From JAFEBO01 sp044221315 (GTDB lineage Bacteria; Planctomycetota; Phycisphaerae; Phycisphaerales; UBA1924), in assembly GCA_044221315.1 (NCBI GenBank), contig JBGAPK010000021.1:1-64000 (forward strand): a stretch of DNA of 64,000 nucleotides, read 5' to 3'. Every line of letters starts with the position of its first letter. The stretch's first letter is position 1. Below, in pieces: positions 28,271 through 37,175 of this stretch. A program made the position numbers and the translations under genes. A model generated the notes under the pieces. That model made no database searches and was not told where the DNA came from. It saw nothing but the letters and a program-made list of their open reading frames with translations.

Positions 28271-29152
28271 ATGCCCGGTGGTGTAACCGCCGGTGGCTCG
28301 AGGCGGGAACGGATGCCACACCACCACTCCAAGGACGATCGCAGGAAAAGCTCTGGCGGGTCTAGGCCGCAGCGTGCGCCGGCTCCGCAGGGTTCATCCG
28401 GTGGCGACTCGGATGAGCAGGCTCCGATCCTTGATGTGGAGGGTGACATTGACCTTGCGGCCTTGGCCTCGGCCGGGGGCCGGTTCAACCTGGGCGCGGT
28501 AGGCGGTGCCGGGGCGCTTTCGAGCGAGGGGCTGAACGCCAAGGTGCTGGTCCTCAACAAGCTGTACGTGGCGGTGCGCGTCGTCTCGGCGCGGCGGGCG
28601 TTCTGCCTGCTGACGCGGAACATAGCGGAGGTCATCCACGTCGAGACGGGGAGCGACGGGCCGAAGTACATCAACTACGACTTTGAGGACTGGACGGATG
28701 TGGCGGCGCTGCGGACGCGGTTCGAGCGGAATCAGCACGATTGGGTGCGGACCGTGCGGTTCGAGATCGCGGTGCCGCGGATCATCCGGCTGCTGGGGTA
28801 CGACCGGCTGCCGGAGCAGACGGTGAAACTGAACCGGCGCAATCTGTTCGCACGCGACCGCAATACGTGCCAGTACTGCGGGCGGCACTTCCCGACGGCG
28901 GACCTGTCGCTCGATCACGTCATGCCGCGGACGCAGGGCGGGTCGGACTCTTGGGACAATCTGGTGTGCGCGTGCATCAAGTGCAATGCTCGCAAGGGCG
29001 GGCGGACGCCTGAGCAGGCGAGCATGAAACTGGTGCGCAAGCCCGAGCGGCCGAAGCGCAACCCGCTGATCGCGCTGCGGCTGGGGCACGAGAAGTACGC
29101 GTCGTGGAAGACGTTCCTCGACAACGCGTACTGGTCGGTCGAGCTGCGCTAG
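28271..29152 (+). CDS. HNH endonuclease family protein
   Basis: 293 residues (or 279 from the second ATG at 28313, MPHHHSKDDRR). A disordered, basic and Gln/Pro-rich first 65 residues precedes a conserved domain NAKVLVLNKLYVAVRVVSARRAF, with an EVIHVET and YINYDFEDW stretch. The HNH nuclease follows: CQYCGRHF, then LSLDHVMPRTQGGSDSWDNLVCACIKCNARKGGRTP, with two CxxC zinc knuckles and the His/Asn/His active site. This architecture (domain plus HNH, about 200 residues) is widespread in bacteria and its role is unknown; DNA repair or phage-related functions are guesses. Confidence 0.85.
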   Translation: MPGGVTAGGSRRERMPHHHSKDDRRKSSGGSRPQRAPAPQGSSGGDSDEQAPILDVEGDIDLAALASAGGRFNLGAVGGAGALSSEGLNAKVLVLNKLYVAVRVVSARRAFCLLTRNIAEVIHVETGSDGPKYINYDFEDWTDVAALRTRFERNQHDWVRTVRFEIAVPRIIRLLGYDRLPEQTVKLNRRNLFARDRNTCQYCGRHFPTADLSLDHVMPRTQGGSDSWDNLVCACIKCNARKGGRTPEQASMKLVRKPERPKRNPLIALRLGHEKYASWKTFLDNAYWSVELR

Positions 29153-29347
29153 ATGGCGCTGCGGGATTTCCCCGTCACCTGACACCGATCGCTGCAAATT
29201 CGGGCGGCGCGGGGAACTTTCCCTGTTCTGCTGCACGGAGCCAAAGCCGCATGACTTGCGGTGTGCCTCAGTTATGATCGGCCGGAGTCCAAGTGCCGCA
29301 GGGTGACGGAGACGCACCCTTCTACCCGTTCCCTCCACCCGGCGGCC

Positions 29348-29360
29348 AGGAGGTGATCCA
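29348..29360 (+). promoter_or_regulatory. Extended Shine-Dalgarno of the LamG/dockerin gene
   Basis: AGGAGGTGATCC immediately before ATG 29360 is complementary over all 12 bases to the typical bacterial 16S rRNA 3' end (GGATCACCTCCT). The AGGAGG core is six bases from the start codon. Most genes here have only 4-6 matching bases. A TATGAT at 29273-29278 could be the -10 box of the promoter. Confidence 0.75.
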
Positions 29361-32300
29361 TGAATTCGGTTCGTCACACTCTGCGAAGCGGCGTCGCGCT
29401 CGCGTTGGTTGCGTCCGCAGCGGTTCTGGCCCAGTCGCCGACGCTCCATCTCCCATTCGAGCACTCGTTTGCCGGGCAGGACGGTGAAATCGCGATATCC
29501 ACCGACGGGGTGAAGTTCGCTCGCGGGGCCATCGAGTTCGGGGGCAGTTTTGGCGATTCCACCAATCTCAGGTACGACGCGGCGGGCAACATCCTCGCCA
29601 CCGAGGGAACGCTGGAGTTCTGGGTAAAGCCGTCCTGGAACGGCGCTGACGGCACCGGGCACGCGTTCCTCCACTGGGGAGCATCTTCGGGCGGGATGAT
29701 CGTGCTCAAGGACGGCGCGAACAACCTCCGCGGCATCTTCAACCAATACGGCCCCGGCGGCAAGCCGGAAATGGGCGTGGGCTACAACATCAACTCGTGG
29801 GCCGCCAACCGCTGGCATCACGTGGCGATCACCTGGAGCACTGCGGCGCACGAGCTGCGGCTCTCCATCGACGGCGTCCAGAAGAATCAGGCATCACTAA
29901 CGGCTGACCTGCCGCTCATCGGAGACACGTCGTTTCGCGTGGGCAGCGGCTGGGGTGGCAACGAGAGCCGGTCGGTTCTCGATGAATATCGGATTTATGA
30001 CACGGCCCGCTCGGCCTCACAGATCGGCGCCGACTACGCCGCCGATCTGACGCTCCACCCCTCCCTCGCGCTCTCGTTCGAGGATTCGCTGATCGGGGAG
30101 GACAGCGAGTCGCCCACGGCACAGTTCGGGATCACCTACGGCACCGGAGCCGTCGGACGGGGTGTGCAGCTCCTTTCGCCGACGCAGCTTTCGTACGGTG
30201 CGGCGGGCAACATCCGGTCGGATGAGGGAACGATTGAATTCTGGGTCAAACCCTCCTGGAACGGGAACGACGGCGCGAACCGGACTTTTCTCTCCTGGGG
30301 CAGCGGCGGCGGGATGCTCTTCGCCAAGGACGCGGCGTCCAATCTCCGCGGGATCTTTTCAAGGTACGGGAGCGGCGGAATTCCCGAGGTGGGAGTTGCC
30401 GCGGGTGTCGGCGACTGGGTCAACGACCAGTGGCATCACCTCGCGTACACCTGGAGCAACACAGGCCAGCGCGTGGCTCTGTTCGTCGACGGCCAGCTGC
30501 GGGACGAGCGCACGCTGACCCAGAATCTACCGTCGATCGCCACCGCCAACTTTTCGGTCGGGCGCGACGGCACCGGATCGCCGCTGGCCGGAACGATGGA
30601 CGAACTTCGCGTCTATCCGTTCGCGCGCACAGATTCGCAGATCGCGCAGGACATGACGTACGACCTGCAGATCCAGTCGATCTCCATTCTTCCCGCTTCG
30701 GACACCATCTACCCCTCCTGGCAGGCGTGGCCTCGGCTGTACGGCCAGACGCAGTTGAGCACGGTGCTCATCCTGAATGCTTCTGCGCAGTGGGAATCAT
30801 CAGACCCGTCGGTGGTGGCCATCGAGCCGGGCGGCGTGCCACGGGCGATCGCGCCCGGAACGGCGACGATTACCGCGACGTTTGCGGGAAAGACCGCGAC
30901 CATGGATCTCACGGTGGCGGAGCCTGCCCGCGCGCCGGAGGAGCCGCCCGCACAGCCGTTCCTGACCGAACCGGCGATCGGGGCCGTGTACGAATTGCCC
31001 GTGCTGTCGATCCGATTCGTGCCGACCAACGACGGATTCACGGTCGATGAGGCCCGCGCCGGGTATGCCGGCAACGTGAGCGATGTGATCGACTGGATCA
31101 ACACCATCGAAGTCGAGACCAAGTTCATGCTGGAGGAGGGCGGCCGCTTCCGCGGCTACGCCAACCCCGGCGCACGCCCGAGCATCGGCTATCGCGTAGT
31201 GCGCACGATCAACATCTTCGAACCCATCCCGCCCGACCGCAACGACGACCATCGCACGGGCAGCGAGGGCGTGTACTTCCCCGACTACAACAGCATTCTC
31301 GCCCGGCTCGGACTTCAGGACCTTGTCGAGAACCAGGGCGTGCGCGAGGTCTGGCTGTGGGGCTACCACAACGGCGAGATCGCGCCGGTTGAATCCAACA
31401 TGGCGAGCGCCCTCACCGGGGACATTTCCAACAGCAACCGATTTCCGGATGACCTGCCCATCTTCAGCCATACCTACACGCTGTACAACTACAACTGGAC
31501 GCGTTCATCCAACGAGGCAGTGCACGACCACGGCCACCAGATCGAGGCGCTGCTCTCGGCGATCTGCAACCTGCAGGACATGAACACCGATCTCTTCTGG
31601 AAACGCTTCGTCGGGCAGGACGACGGCGGCAATTTCATCACCGGTCGCTGCGGCTGGACGCACATGCCCCCGAATACGATCAATCACTACGACTATGAAA
31701 ACTACGACGTCGTGCCCAGCGACATCTTCGCGTGGACGCCCGCCGGCGGACCGACGACCGACTTAAACGCCGATACCTGGGGCCAACTGCAATACGCCTG
31801 GCCCTCGGGCAACCCGCCCGCGGGATTGATCGAGCACAACTGGTACATCTTCTGGATGCAGTCGCTCCCCGGCCTCGACAGCGGAATCCCCCACGACATC
31901 GGCGTCGGATCGATGTCGAACTGGTGGTCGTTCGTCGGCGACTGGGATCGGCAATGGGGCCAGGTCGATGCGTCGTTCGGACTGCACACCGTCGATTTCC
32001 CGCCAATCTTCACGACCGAGCCGCCCTCGGGGCAGGCGTGCCTCGGGAGCACTGTCGTTCTTGCGGCGGGCGTCATGGGAGAGGCGCTCTCGTATCGCTG
32101 GCGCGCGGGTGACGAATGGATCGGAGACGGCCCGACGGGGAACGGCTCGGTGATTTCAGGGGCCTTCACCCCGACGCTGACGATCGAAAACTTTCAGCGG
32201 GAGGACGCGGTTTCGTTCGTGTGCGTGGCCACGAGCGGCATCGGCTCGACGTGGAGTTGGCCGGCGGTTGTGACGTTCTGTGCCGCGGACTTCACGTGCG

Positions 32301-32476
32301 ACGGAATCGTCGAGGACTCCGACTTTGTGGTCTTCGTGGGCGAGTACAACACGCTGGTTTGCGACGATCCGTCCATGCCGCCGGGCTGTCCTGCCGACCT
32401 CAACCGCGACGGTCTCGTGGATGATGCGGATTTCGTACTTTTCGTGGTTGCGTACAACAACCTCTTGTGCGAGTAG
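29360..32476 (+). CDS. Large secreted LamG / Ig-like / dockerin-repeat protein with an unrecognised central domain
   Basis: 1038 residues with signal peptide (MNSVRHTLRSGVALALVASAAVLAQ). Two LamG/concanavalin-like repeats follow (about 28-235 and 240-430; each has EGTLEFWVKPSWNG or EGTIEFWVKPSWNG and a WHHxAxTWS phrase). A BID_2/Ig-like domain (about 450-525, IEPGGVPRAIAPGTATITATF) is next, then a 330-residue region (about 540-870) that I do not recognise. It contains VREVWLWGYHNGEIAPVESNM, EAVHDHGHQIEALL and GRCGWTHMPP, with His/Asp residues that could bind metal. A further Ig-like domain (about 880-970) and a C-terminal tandem of dockerin-like units (ADFTCDGIVEDSDFVVFV; PADLNRDGLVDDADFVLFV) complete it. 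The terminal repeats probably tether the protein or partners. Confidence 0.8.
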   Translation: MNSVRHTLRSGVALALVASAAVLAQSPTLHLPFEHSFAGQDGEIAISTDGVKFARGAIEFGGSFGDSTNLRYDAAGNILATEGTLEFWVKPSWNGADGTGHAFLHWGASSGGMIVLKDGANNLRGIFNQYGPGGKPEMGVGYNINSWAANRWHHVAITWSTAAHELRLSIDGVQKNQASLTADLPLIGDTSFRVGSGWGGNESRSVLDEYRIYDTARSASQIGADYAADLTLHPSLALSFEDSLIGEDSESPTAQFGITYGTGAVGRGVQLLSPTQLSYGAAGNIRSDEGTIEFWVKPSWNGNDGANRTFLSWGSGGGMLFAKDAASNLRGIFSRYGSGGIPEVGVAAGVGDWVNDQWHHLAYTWSNTGQRVALFVDGQLRDERTLTQNLPSIATANFSVGRDGTGSPLAGTMDELRVYPFARTDSQIAQDMTYDLQIQSISILPASDTIYPSWQAWPRLYGQTQLSTVLILNASAQWESSDPSVVAIEPGGVPRAIAPGTATITATFAGKTATMDLTVAEPARAPEEPPAQPFLTEPAIGAVYELPVLSIRFVPTNDGFTVDEARAGYAGNVSDVIDWINTIEVETKFMLEEGGRFRGYANPGARPSIGYRVVRTINIFEPIPPDRNDDHRTGSEGVYFPDYNSILARLGLQDLVENQGVREVWLWGYHNGEIAPVESNMASALTGDISNSNRFPDDLPIFSHTYTLYNYNWTRSSNEAVHDHGHQIEALLSAICNLQDMNTDLFWKRFVGQDDGGNFITGRCGWTHMPPNTINHYDYENYDVVPSDIFAWTPAGGPTTDLNADTWGQLQYAWPSGNPPAGLIEHNWYIFWMQSLPGLDSGIPHDIGVGSMSNWWSFVGDWDRQWGQVDASFGLHTVDFPPIFTTEPPSGQACLGSTVVLAAGVMGEALSYRWRAGDEWIGDGPTGNGSVISGAFTPTLTIENFQREDAVSFVCVATSGIGSTWSWPAVVTFCAADFTCDGIVEDSDFVVFVGEYNTLVCDDPSMPPGCPADLNRDGLVDDADFVLFVVAYNNLLCE

Positions 32477-32507
32477 GCGGGGGCGTCCGGCGTTGGCCGC
32501 GAGGCGG

Positions 32508-33302
32508 TCAGACCGCGTCCGGCACGACCAGCCGGTCCTCGCAGACGAGCCCGTCGGCGAGACGGATCACGCGTTTGCAGCGTTTGGCGACGCTGTCGTC
32601 ATGGGTGACCATGATGATGGTCATGCCGATCTTGTGCAGATCCTCGAAGGTCTTGAGGATTGCCTGGCCGGTCTTGCTGTCGAGGTTGCCGGTGGGTTCG
32701 TCGGCCATGAGGACGGCGGGCTTGGTGACGAGGGCGCGGGCGATGGCGGCGCGCTGCTGCTGGCCGCCGGAGAGTTCGCGGGGGCGGTGGTCGAAGCGGT
32801 CGGAGAGCGAGACGAGTTCGAGCGCGGCGTGGGCGGCCTTCTTCCGCTCCTTTGGCGGCACGCCCTGGTAGAAGAGCGGCACCTCGACGTTGGCTTCGAC
32901 GGTCAACTGGGGGATCAGGTTGAATGCCTGGAAGACAAAGCCGATCTTTCGGCCGCGGAAGATGGAGAGTTCCTCGTCGCTCATCGTGCCGATGTCGCGT
33001 CCGTCGAGCAGGTACTGGCCTTCGGTCGGGCGGTCGAGGCAGCCCAGGATGTTCATGAGGGTGCTTTTGCCCGAGCCCGAGGCGCCCATGATCGCGACGT
33101 ATTCGCCTTTGCGGATGGTGACGTCGATCCCGCGCAGGGCCTCGACCATGATGCTGCCGTCGGGCTTGTAGTAGATTTTCTTGAGGGCCTTGAGTTCGGC
33201 GATGGGGGGAGGGGCGACGCCGGGGGAAAGCACGACCTCGGAGGGCGCGAGAGCCCCGTTGCCGGCTGCCGTGCCCGAGATGTGCCCGTTTGCCCCGCTC
33301 AA
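32508..33302 (-). CDS. ABC transporter ATP-binding protein (MacB/LolD type)
   Basis: 264-residue ATPase subunit. After about 25 disordered residues the nucleotide-binding domain shows Walker A GASGSGKST, the Q-loop FVFQAFNLIPQLTVEANVEVPL, the signature LSGGQQQRAAIARAL, Walker B PAVLMADEPTGNLD and the H-loop IMVTHD. The TGNLD and FNL text match the MacB/LolD/FtsE clade, which works with permeases of the FtsX/MacB type in export or lipoprotein release. No permease gene is adjacent in the window (downstream is a convergent gene). Confidence 0.9.
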   Translation of the reverse strand: MSGANGHISGTAAGNGALAPSEVVLSPGVAPPPIAELKALKKIYYKPDGSIMVEALRGIDVTIRKGEYVAIMGASGSGKSTLMNILGCLDRPTEGQYLLDGRDIGTMSDEELSIFRGRKIGFVFQAFNLIPQLTVEANVEVPLFYQGVPPKERKKAAHAALELVSLSDRFDHRPRELSGGQQQRAAIARALVTKPAVLMADEPTGNLDSKTGQAILKTFEDLHKIGMTIIMVTHDDSVAKRCKRVIRLADGLVCEDRLVVPDAV

Positions 33303-33463
33303 TCACGTCCTCCGGTGGGTGTACAGGATCATTCACCGCCGAGTCGCAGAGATCGCCGCGAAGTACCGGGAATCTGCGGGCTGCGCGAGGACAATTCTCA
33401 CGCACGGCGGGTGTCAATCACCTGATCTTTCGACGCGAGGGCCGCGATGGACGCGGCGGCCCC

Positions 33464-33820
33464 TTATTCCGCGGCCCGGTTCGAGTCTTCGATCTGGAGG
33501 GCGGCGAGGGCGGTCATCGGATCGGGGGCGAAGCGGAAGATCTTGTCGAGGCCGGTGACGCTCATGACGGACTGGACGTCGTCGGAGAGGGAGCAGAGGC
33601 GGAGCCCGCGTTTTTTCTCCACCAGGAGTTTTCGGATCTTGAGCAGGGCCGCGAGGTTGGAGCTGTTGACGTAGGTCACGCCGGAGAAATTCAGCACGAC
33701 GTTGGGAACAACGGCGCCGCGGGCGCTCAGGCGCTCGGCGATGGCCGAGAGTTCTTCCGAGAGCGCGGGCTCGTCGGCCAACTCGGCGATTACGATCGAT
33801 TCGGACCAATCGTTCGGCAT
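33464..33820 (-). CDS. STAS domain anti-anti-sigma factor-like protein
   Basis: 118 residues spanning a single STAS domain, similar to SpoIIAA/RsbV. The loop with the phosphorylatable Ser is VNSSNLAALLKIRKLL after VVLNFSGVTYV, and the C-terminal helix region is VQSVMSVTGLDKIFRF. Such proteins release sigma factors by binding anti-sigma kinases. No kinase is adjacent. The only phosphatase candidate in the window is the SpoIIE-type gene at 24789. ATG 33820; no good ribosome-binding site seen. It lies downstream of gyrA in the same direction, separated by 340 bp. Confidence 0.85.
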   Translation of the reverse strand: MPNDWSESIVIAELADEPALSEELSAIAERLSARGAVVPNVVLNFSGVTYVNSSNLAALLKIRKLLVEKKRGLRLCSLSDDVQSVMSVTGLDKIFRFAPDPMTALAALQIEDSNRAAE

Positions 33821-34160
33821 GGGGTTAGTCTAGCAAATCGGCGTGCGGCTTTGTCCGGGGCGGGGAGAGTTTCACGCGGAGGCGCGAAGAAGGAACGCGG
33901 GGCGGGATGGAAGCGACGTGCACTTGCGAATTGCAGGGCCGTGGTGCGATCGTGGCGCAGGGCCGTCCGGCACCCCCACCGTCCTTGCTCGAAGACTCGC
34001 TCGGACACCTCCCCCATTGGCAATGGGGGAGGAGCGCGGCCAAAGCACGCGGGCGGGCAACGGAGGCCACGGGCACGATGGGAGGTGCGTGCTCGGAAGC
34101 ACATAGAATCCGCTTCGGAGAAGCGGGCCACCCAAGTTGGGGAACCCATAGACGCGGGGT
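33821..34160. other. Intergenic region after gyrA with perfect palindrome
   Basis: 340 bp with no credible gene. It holds a 12+12 palindrome, CCTCCCCCATTG, G, CAATGGGGGAGG (34008-34032). It also holds a second hairpin, CCGCTTC, GGA, GAAGCGG (34110-34126), about 35 bases past the gyrA stop, with only a weak T-run and plausible as the gyrA terminator. The first palindrome recalls the CCCCTTCCCT/AGGGAAGGGG pair at 18407-18437. Confidence 0.6.
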
Positions 34161-36942
34161 TCACTTCCCGGGCGCATCGGTCGGTGCGGGTTCGCCTTCG
34201 GACGTGCCTTCGCCGGCGACACTCTCGTCGATTCGGGCGGCGGAGATGACCTTGTCGCCCTCGTGGAGGCTGACGACACGGACGCCCTGGGTACCGCGTC
34301 CGATCTGGCTGATCGTCCCGCACTTGATGCGGACGAGCTGGCCGCCCTTGGAGACGACAACGACGTCGTCGCCGTCCTTGACGCCGAGCGCGGAAACGGA
34401 CTTGCCGTTGCGCTCGCTGGTCTTGATGTCGGCGCGGCCCTTGCCGCCGCGGGACTGGCTGCGGGCCTTGCCGGTCTCGGGCTGGACGCGGTACTCGTCA
34501 ACGAGGGTGCGCTTGCCGTAGCCGTTTTCGGTGATGGTCAAGAGAGAGATGGCGGGATCGACCGTGACGGGGTCGCCGTCGGCGTCCTTCTTCATGGGGA
34601 TGCCGATGACCCCCACCACTTCATCGCCTTCCTCGAGTTCGATGCCCTTGACGCCGGCGGCGGAGCGGCCCATGAGGCGGGCGTCTTCTTCGGCGAAGCG
34701 GATGGCGCTGCCGCTGGCGGTGACGAGCATGATGTCGTCGGTGCCGCCGGTGAGGACGACGTCGAGGAGGGAATCGCCTTCCTTCAGACCGACGGCGATG
34801 ATGCCGCTGCGGTTGACGTTCTGGTAGTCCTTGAGGGCGGTGCGTTTGACGATGCCGCCCTTGGAGCAGAAGGTGAGGAAGTTGCTGCCGGACTCGAAGT
34901 CCTTGATTGCGAGGTAGGCGCGGGTCTTCTCGCCTTCCTTGAGTTCGAGGAGGTTGATGATCGCCCGGCCCTTGCTGGTGCGGCTCATCTCGGGGACTTC
35001 GTAGACCTTCATCTTGAAGATGCGGCCGCTGTCGGTGAAGCAGAGCAGGTCGTCGTGCGTTCCGGCGACGAAGACGTGCTCGATGAAGTCTTCGTCCTTG
35101 GCGTCGCCGGCGCGGATTCCTTTGCCGCCACGCCCCTGGGTGCGGTAGGTATCGAGGGGGACTCGCTTCACGTAGCCCTGGTGGCTGATGGTGACGGCGA
35201 CGTCTTCCTGAGGGATGAGTTCGGCGATGGTGATATCGACTTCGGTATCGTCGATCGTGGTGCGGCGTGCGGCGAGCGGGCCCATGCCATAGCGGGAACG
35301 CATTTCCTCGCAGTCTTCCTTGATCATGGCGCGGACGCGGGTCTCGCTGGCGAGGATCGCCTCGTATTCCTCGATCTGCCTGACGAGGTCGTTGTACTCG
35401 TTGACGAGTTTTTCGATTTCGAGGCCGACGAGCTGGATGAGTCGGAGCGCGCCGATGGCATCGGCCTGGGCGCGGGAGAGAAGAACGCCGCCGGCCGAGT
35501 CGGCGGCCTTGAGCATCCGCTTCAATCGCTCGGGGAGTTTCGGGGCGTAGGGGTGGGTCGCGGGGATCTGGAAGCGGCGATCCATCAATTTCTGGATCGC
35601 TTCTTCCCGGGTGCGGCTGGCGCGGATGATCCTGATGACCTCGTCGATATCGCAGACGGCGTAGATCAGGCCTTCCTTCTCGTGGGCTTCGCGCTTGGCC
35701 TTCCTGAGCAGGAAGTTGGTCCGGCGGCGGATCACATCTCGGCGGTGCTCGATGTAGAGGTCAAGCAGTTCGCGGAGGCTCAGCGTGCGCGGCTGGCGGT
35801 TGACCAGCGCAATATTCATGATGCTGAAGGTGTCCTGCAGGCTCGTGAACTCGTAGAGCTGCTTCTCGACGACGCGCGGGTCGGCGCCGCGCTTGAGCTC
35901 GATCACGATGCGGGTGGCCGCCTCGCGTCCTGACTCGTCGCGGACATCGGAGACGTCCTTGATCTTCTCTTCTTCCACTGCCTCGACGATCTTCTTGAGC
36001 AGCAGTTCCTGGGAGCTGTTGTACGGGATCTCGTCGATGACGAGTTGGTAGCGTTCGGACTTGCCCTCGGCGCCGCTCATCAGTTCGGAGCGGCAGGTGC
36101 CGCGGACGGTGATGCGGCCGCGCCCGGTGGCGTAGGCCTCGACGATGCCGCGGCGGCCGAGGATGGTGCCGCCGGTCGGGAAATCCGGGCCCTTGATTCC
36201 GACGCGTGCGACCTTGCCGTCGGGCCCGGTCACGTCCTGCATCAGTTCCAGCAGGGTGATGTTCGGGTTTTCCAGAACGCGGATGATCGAATCGAAGACC
36301 TCGAGCGGATTCTGGGGCGGGAGGCTGGTGGCCATGCCGACGGCAATGCCGATGCCGCCGTTGATGAGCAACTGCGGGAACTTTCCGGGCAGGACCATCG
36401 GCTCGAGGAGACGGTCGTCGTAGTTGGGCTGGAAGTCGACGGTGTCGAAGTCGATGTCGGCCAGCATGTCCACGGCGGCGTGCATCATGCGGGCTTCGGT
36501 GTATCGCATCGCCGCGGGCGGATCACCGTTGATCGAGCCGAAGTTGCCCTGCGGATCGATGAGCGGGACGCGCATGCGCCAGCGCTGGGCCATGCCGACA
36601 AGCGTGGGATAGACCACCGCTTCGCCGTGCGGGTGATAATCGCCCGAGGTGTTGCCGGCGATCTTGGCGCACTTGAGATGCTTGCGCCCGGGGCGCAATT
36701 TCAGATCGTTCATCGCGACGAGAATGCCTGCTGCGAGGGCTTGAGCTCGCGGACGTCGGGCAGGGCCTGGTCCATGATCGTGCTCATGGCGGTAGTCAGG
36801 AATCCTGGAAGCCGCGCTGATATCCGCCGACGACGACTGCCGGGGCCGACGGGTCATCTTCACCACCGCCCCCACCACCCAGACCACCCGCACCGATCGG
36901 TTCACCATCGGGTCCGCGTGCTGCGTTCATGTCGTCGGTCAT
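34161..36942 (-). CDS. gyrA: DNA gyrase subunit A, 5' end disrupted by indels
   Basis: Type IIA topoisomerase A subunit. From ATG 36713 onward the frame is intact (850 residues). The active-site Tyr is in AAMRYTEARM (codon 36503-36501), and the C-terminal propeller has a GyrA-box-like QGRGGKG and a second QSRGGKG. Upstream, the natural N terminus (MTDDMNAARG..., ATG 36942) stops at TGA 36798. The next piece (LTTAMSTIMDQALPDVR-ELKPSQQ) is in a second frame, and the third frame resumes at ILVAMNDLKL. By comparison with the family, about 4 bases are missing near 36797, 3 near 36752 and 1 near 36734. The quinolone region reads HPHGEAVVYPTL, with Ala and Pro at the Ser83 and Asp87 equivalents. An essential gene in this state suggests a sequence or assembly error, or a degraded second copy. 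Confidence 0.85.
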
Positions 36943-37175
36943 CCGTACCTCCAGGGCCGCGGGGCCCTGTCAAACACTCGTCGGTCGTCCGTGAAAACCC
37001 ACCACAAAATAGAGGCCAAAACCCAACGGGTATTCTAGTCAAAAACAAAGCAAAAGTCGCGGGGAATCGCGGTGCAAAAGCGCCTGAAAAACAGGCACTT
37101 CGGGCGAGTCTTTGCGATCTATTTTTCAAGTTTCCGCGAACCCCGGAAAACCGCGCGTTGAGCAGGATTTTTTCT
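36943..37175 (-). promoter_or_regulatory. Upstream region of gyrA with probable promoter and terminator
   Basis: This stretch is AT-richer than its surroundings. Read on the minus strand, GCCTG, TTTTT, CAGGC (37096-37082) followed by a T-run (37080-37077) is a likely terminator for the gene at 37176. TAGAAT (37038-37033) is a good -10 candidate for gyrA, though its -35 match is weak. Confidence 0.45.
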
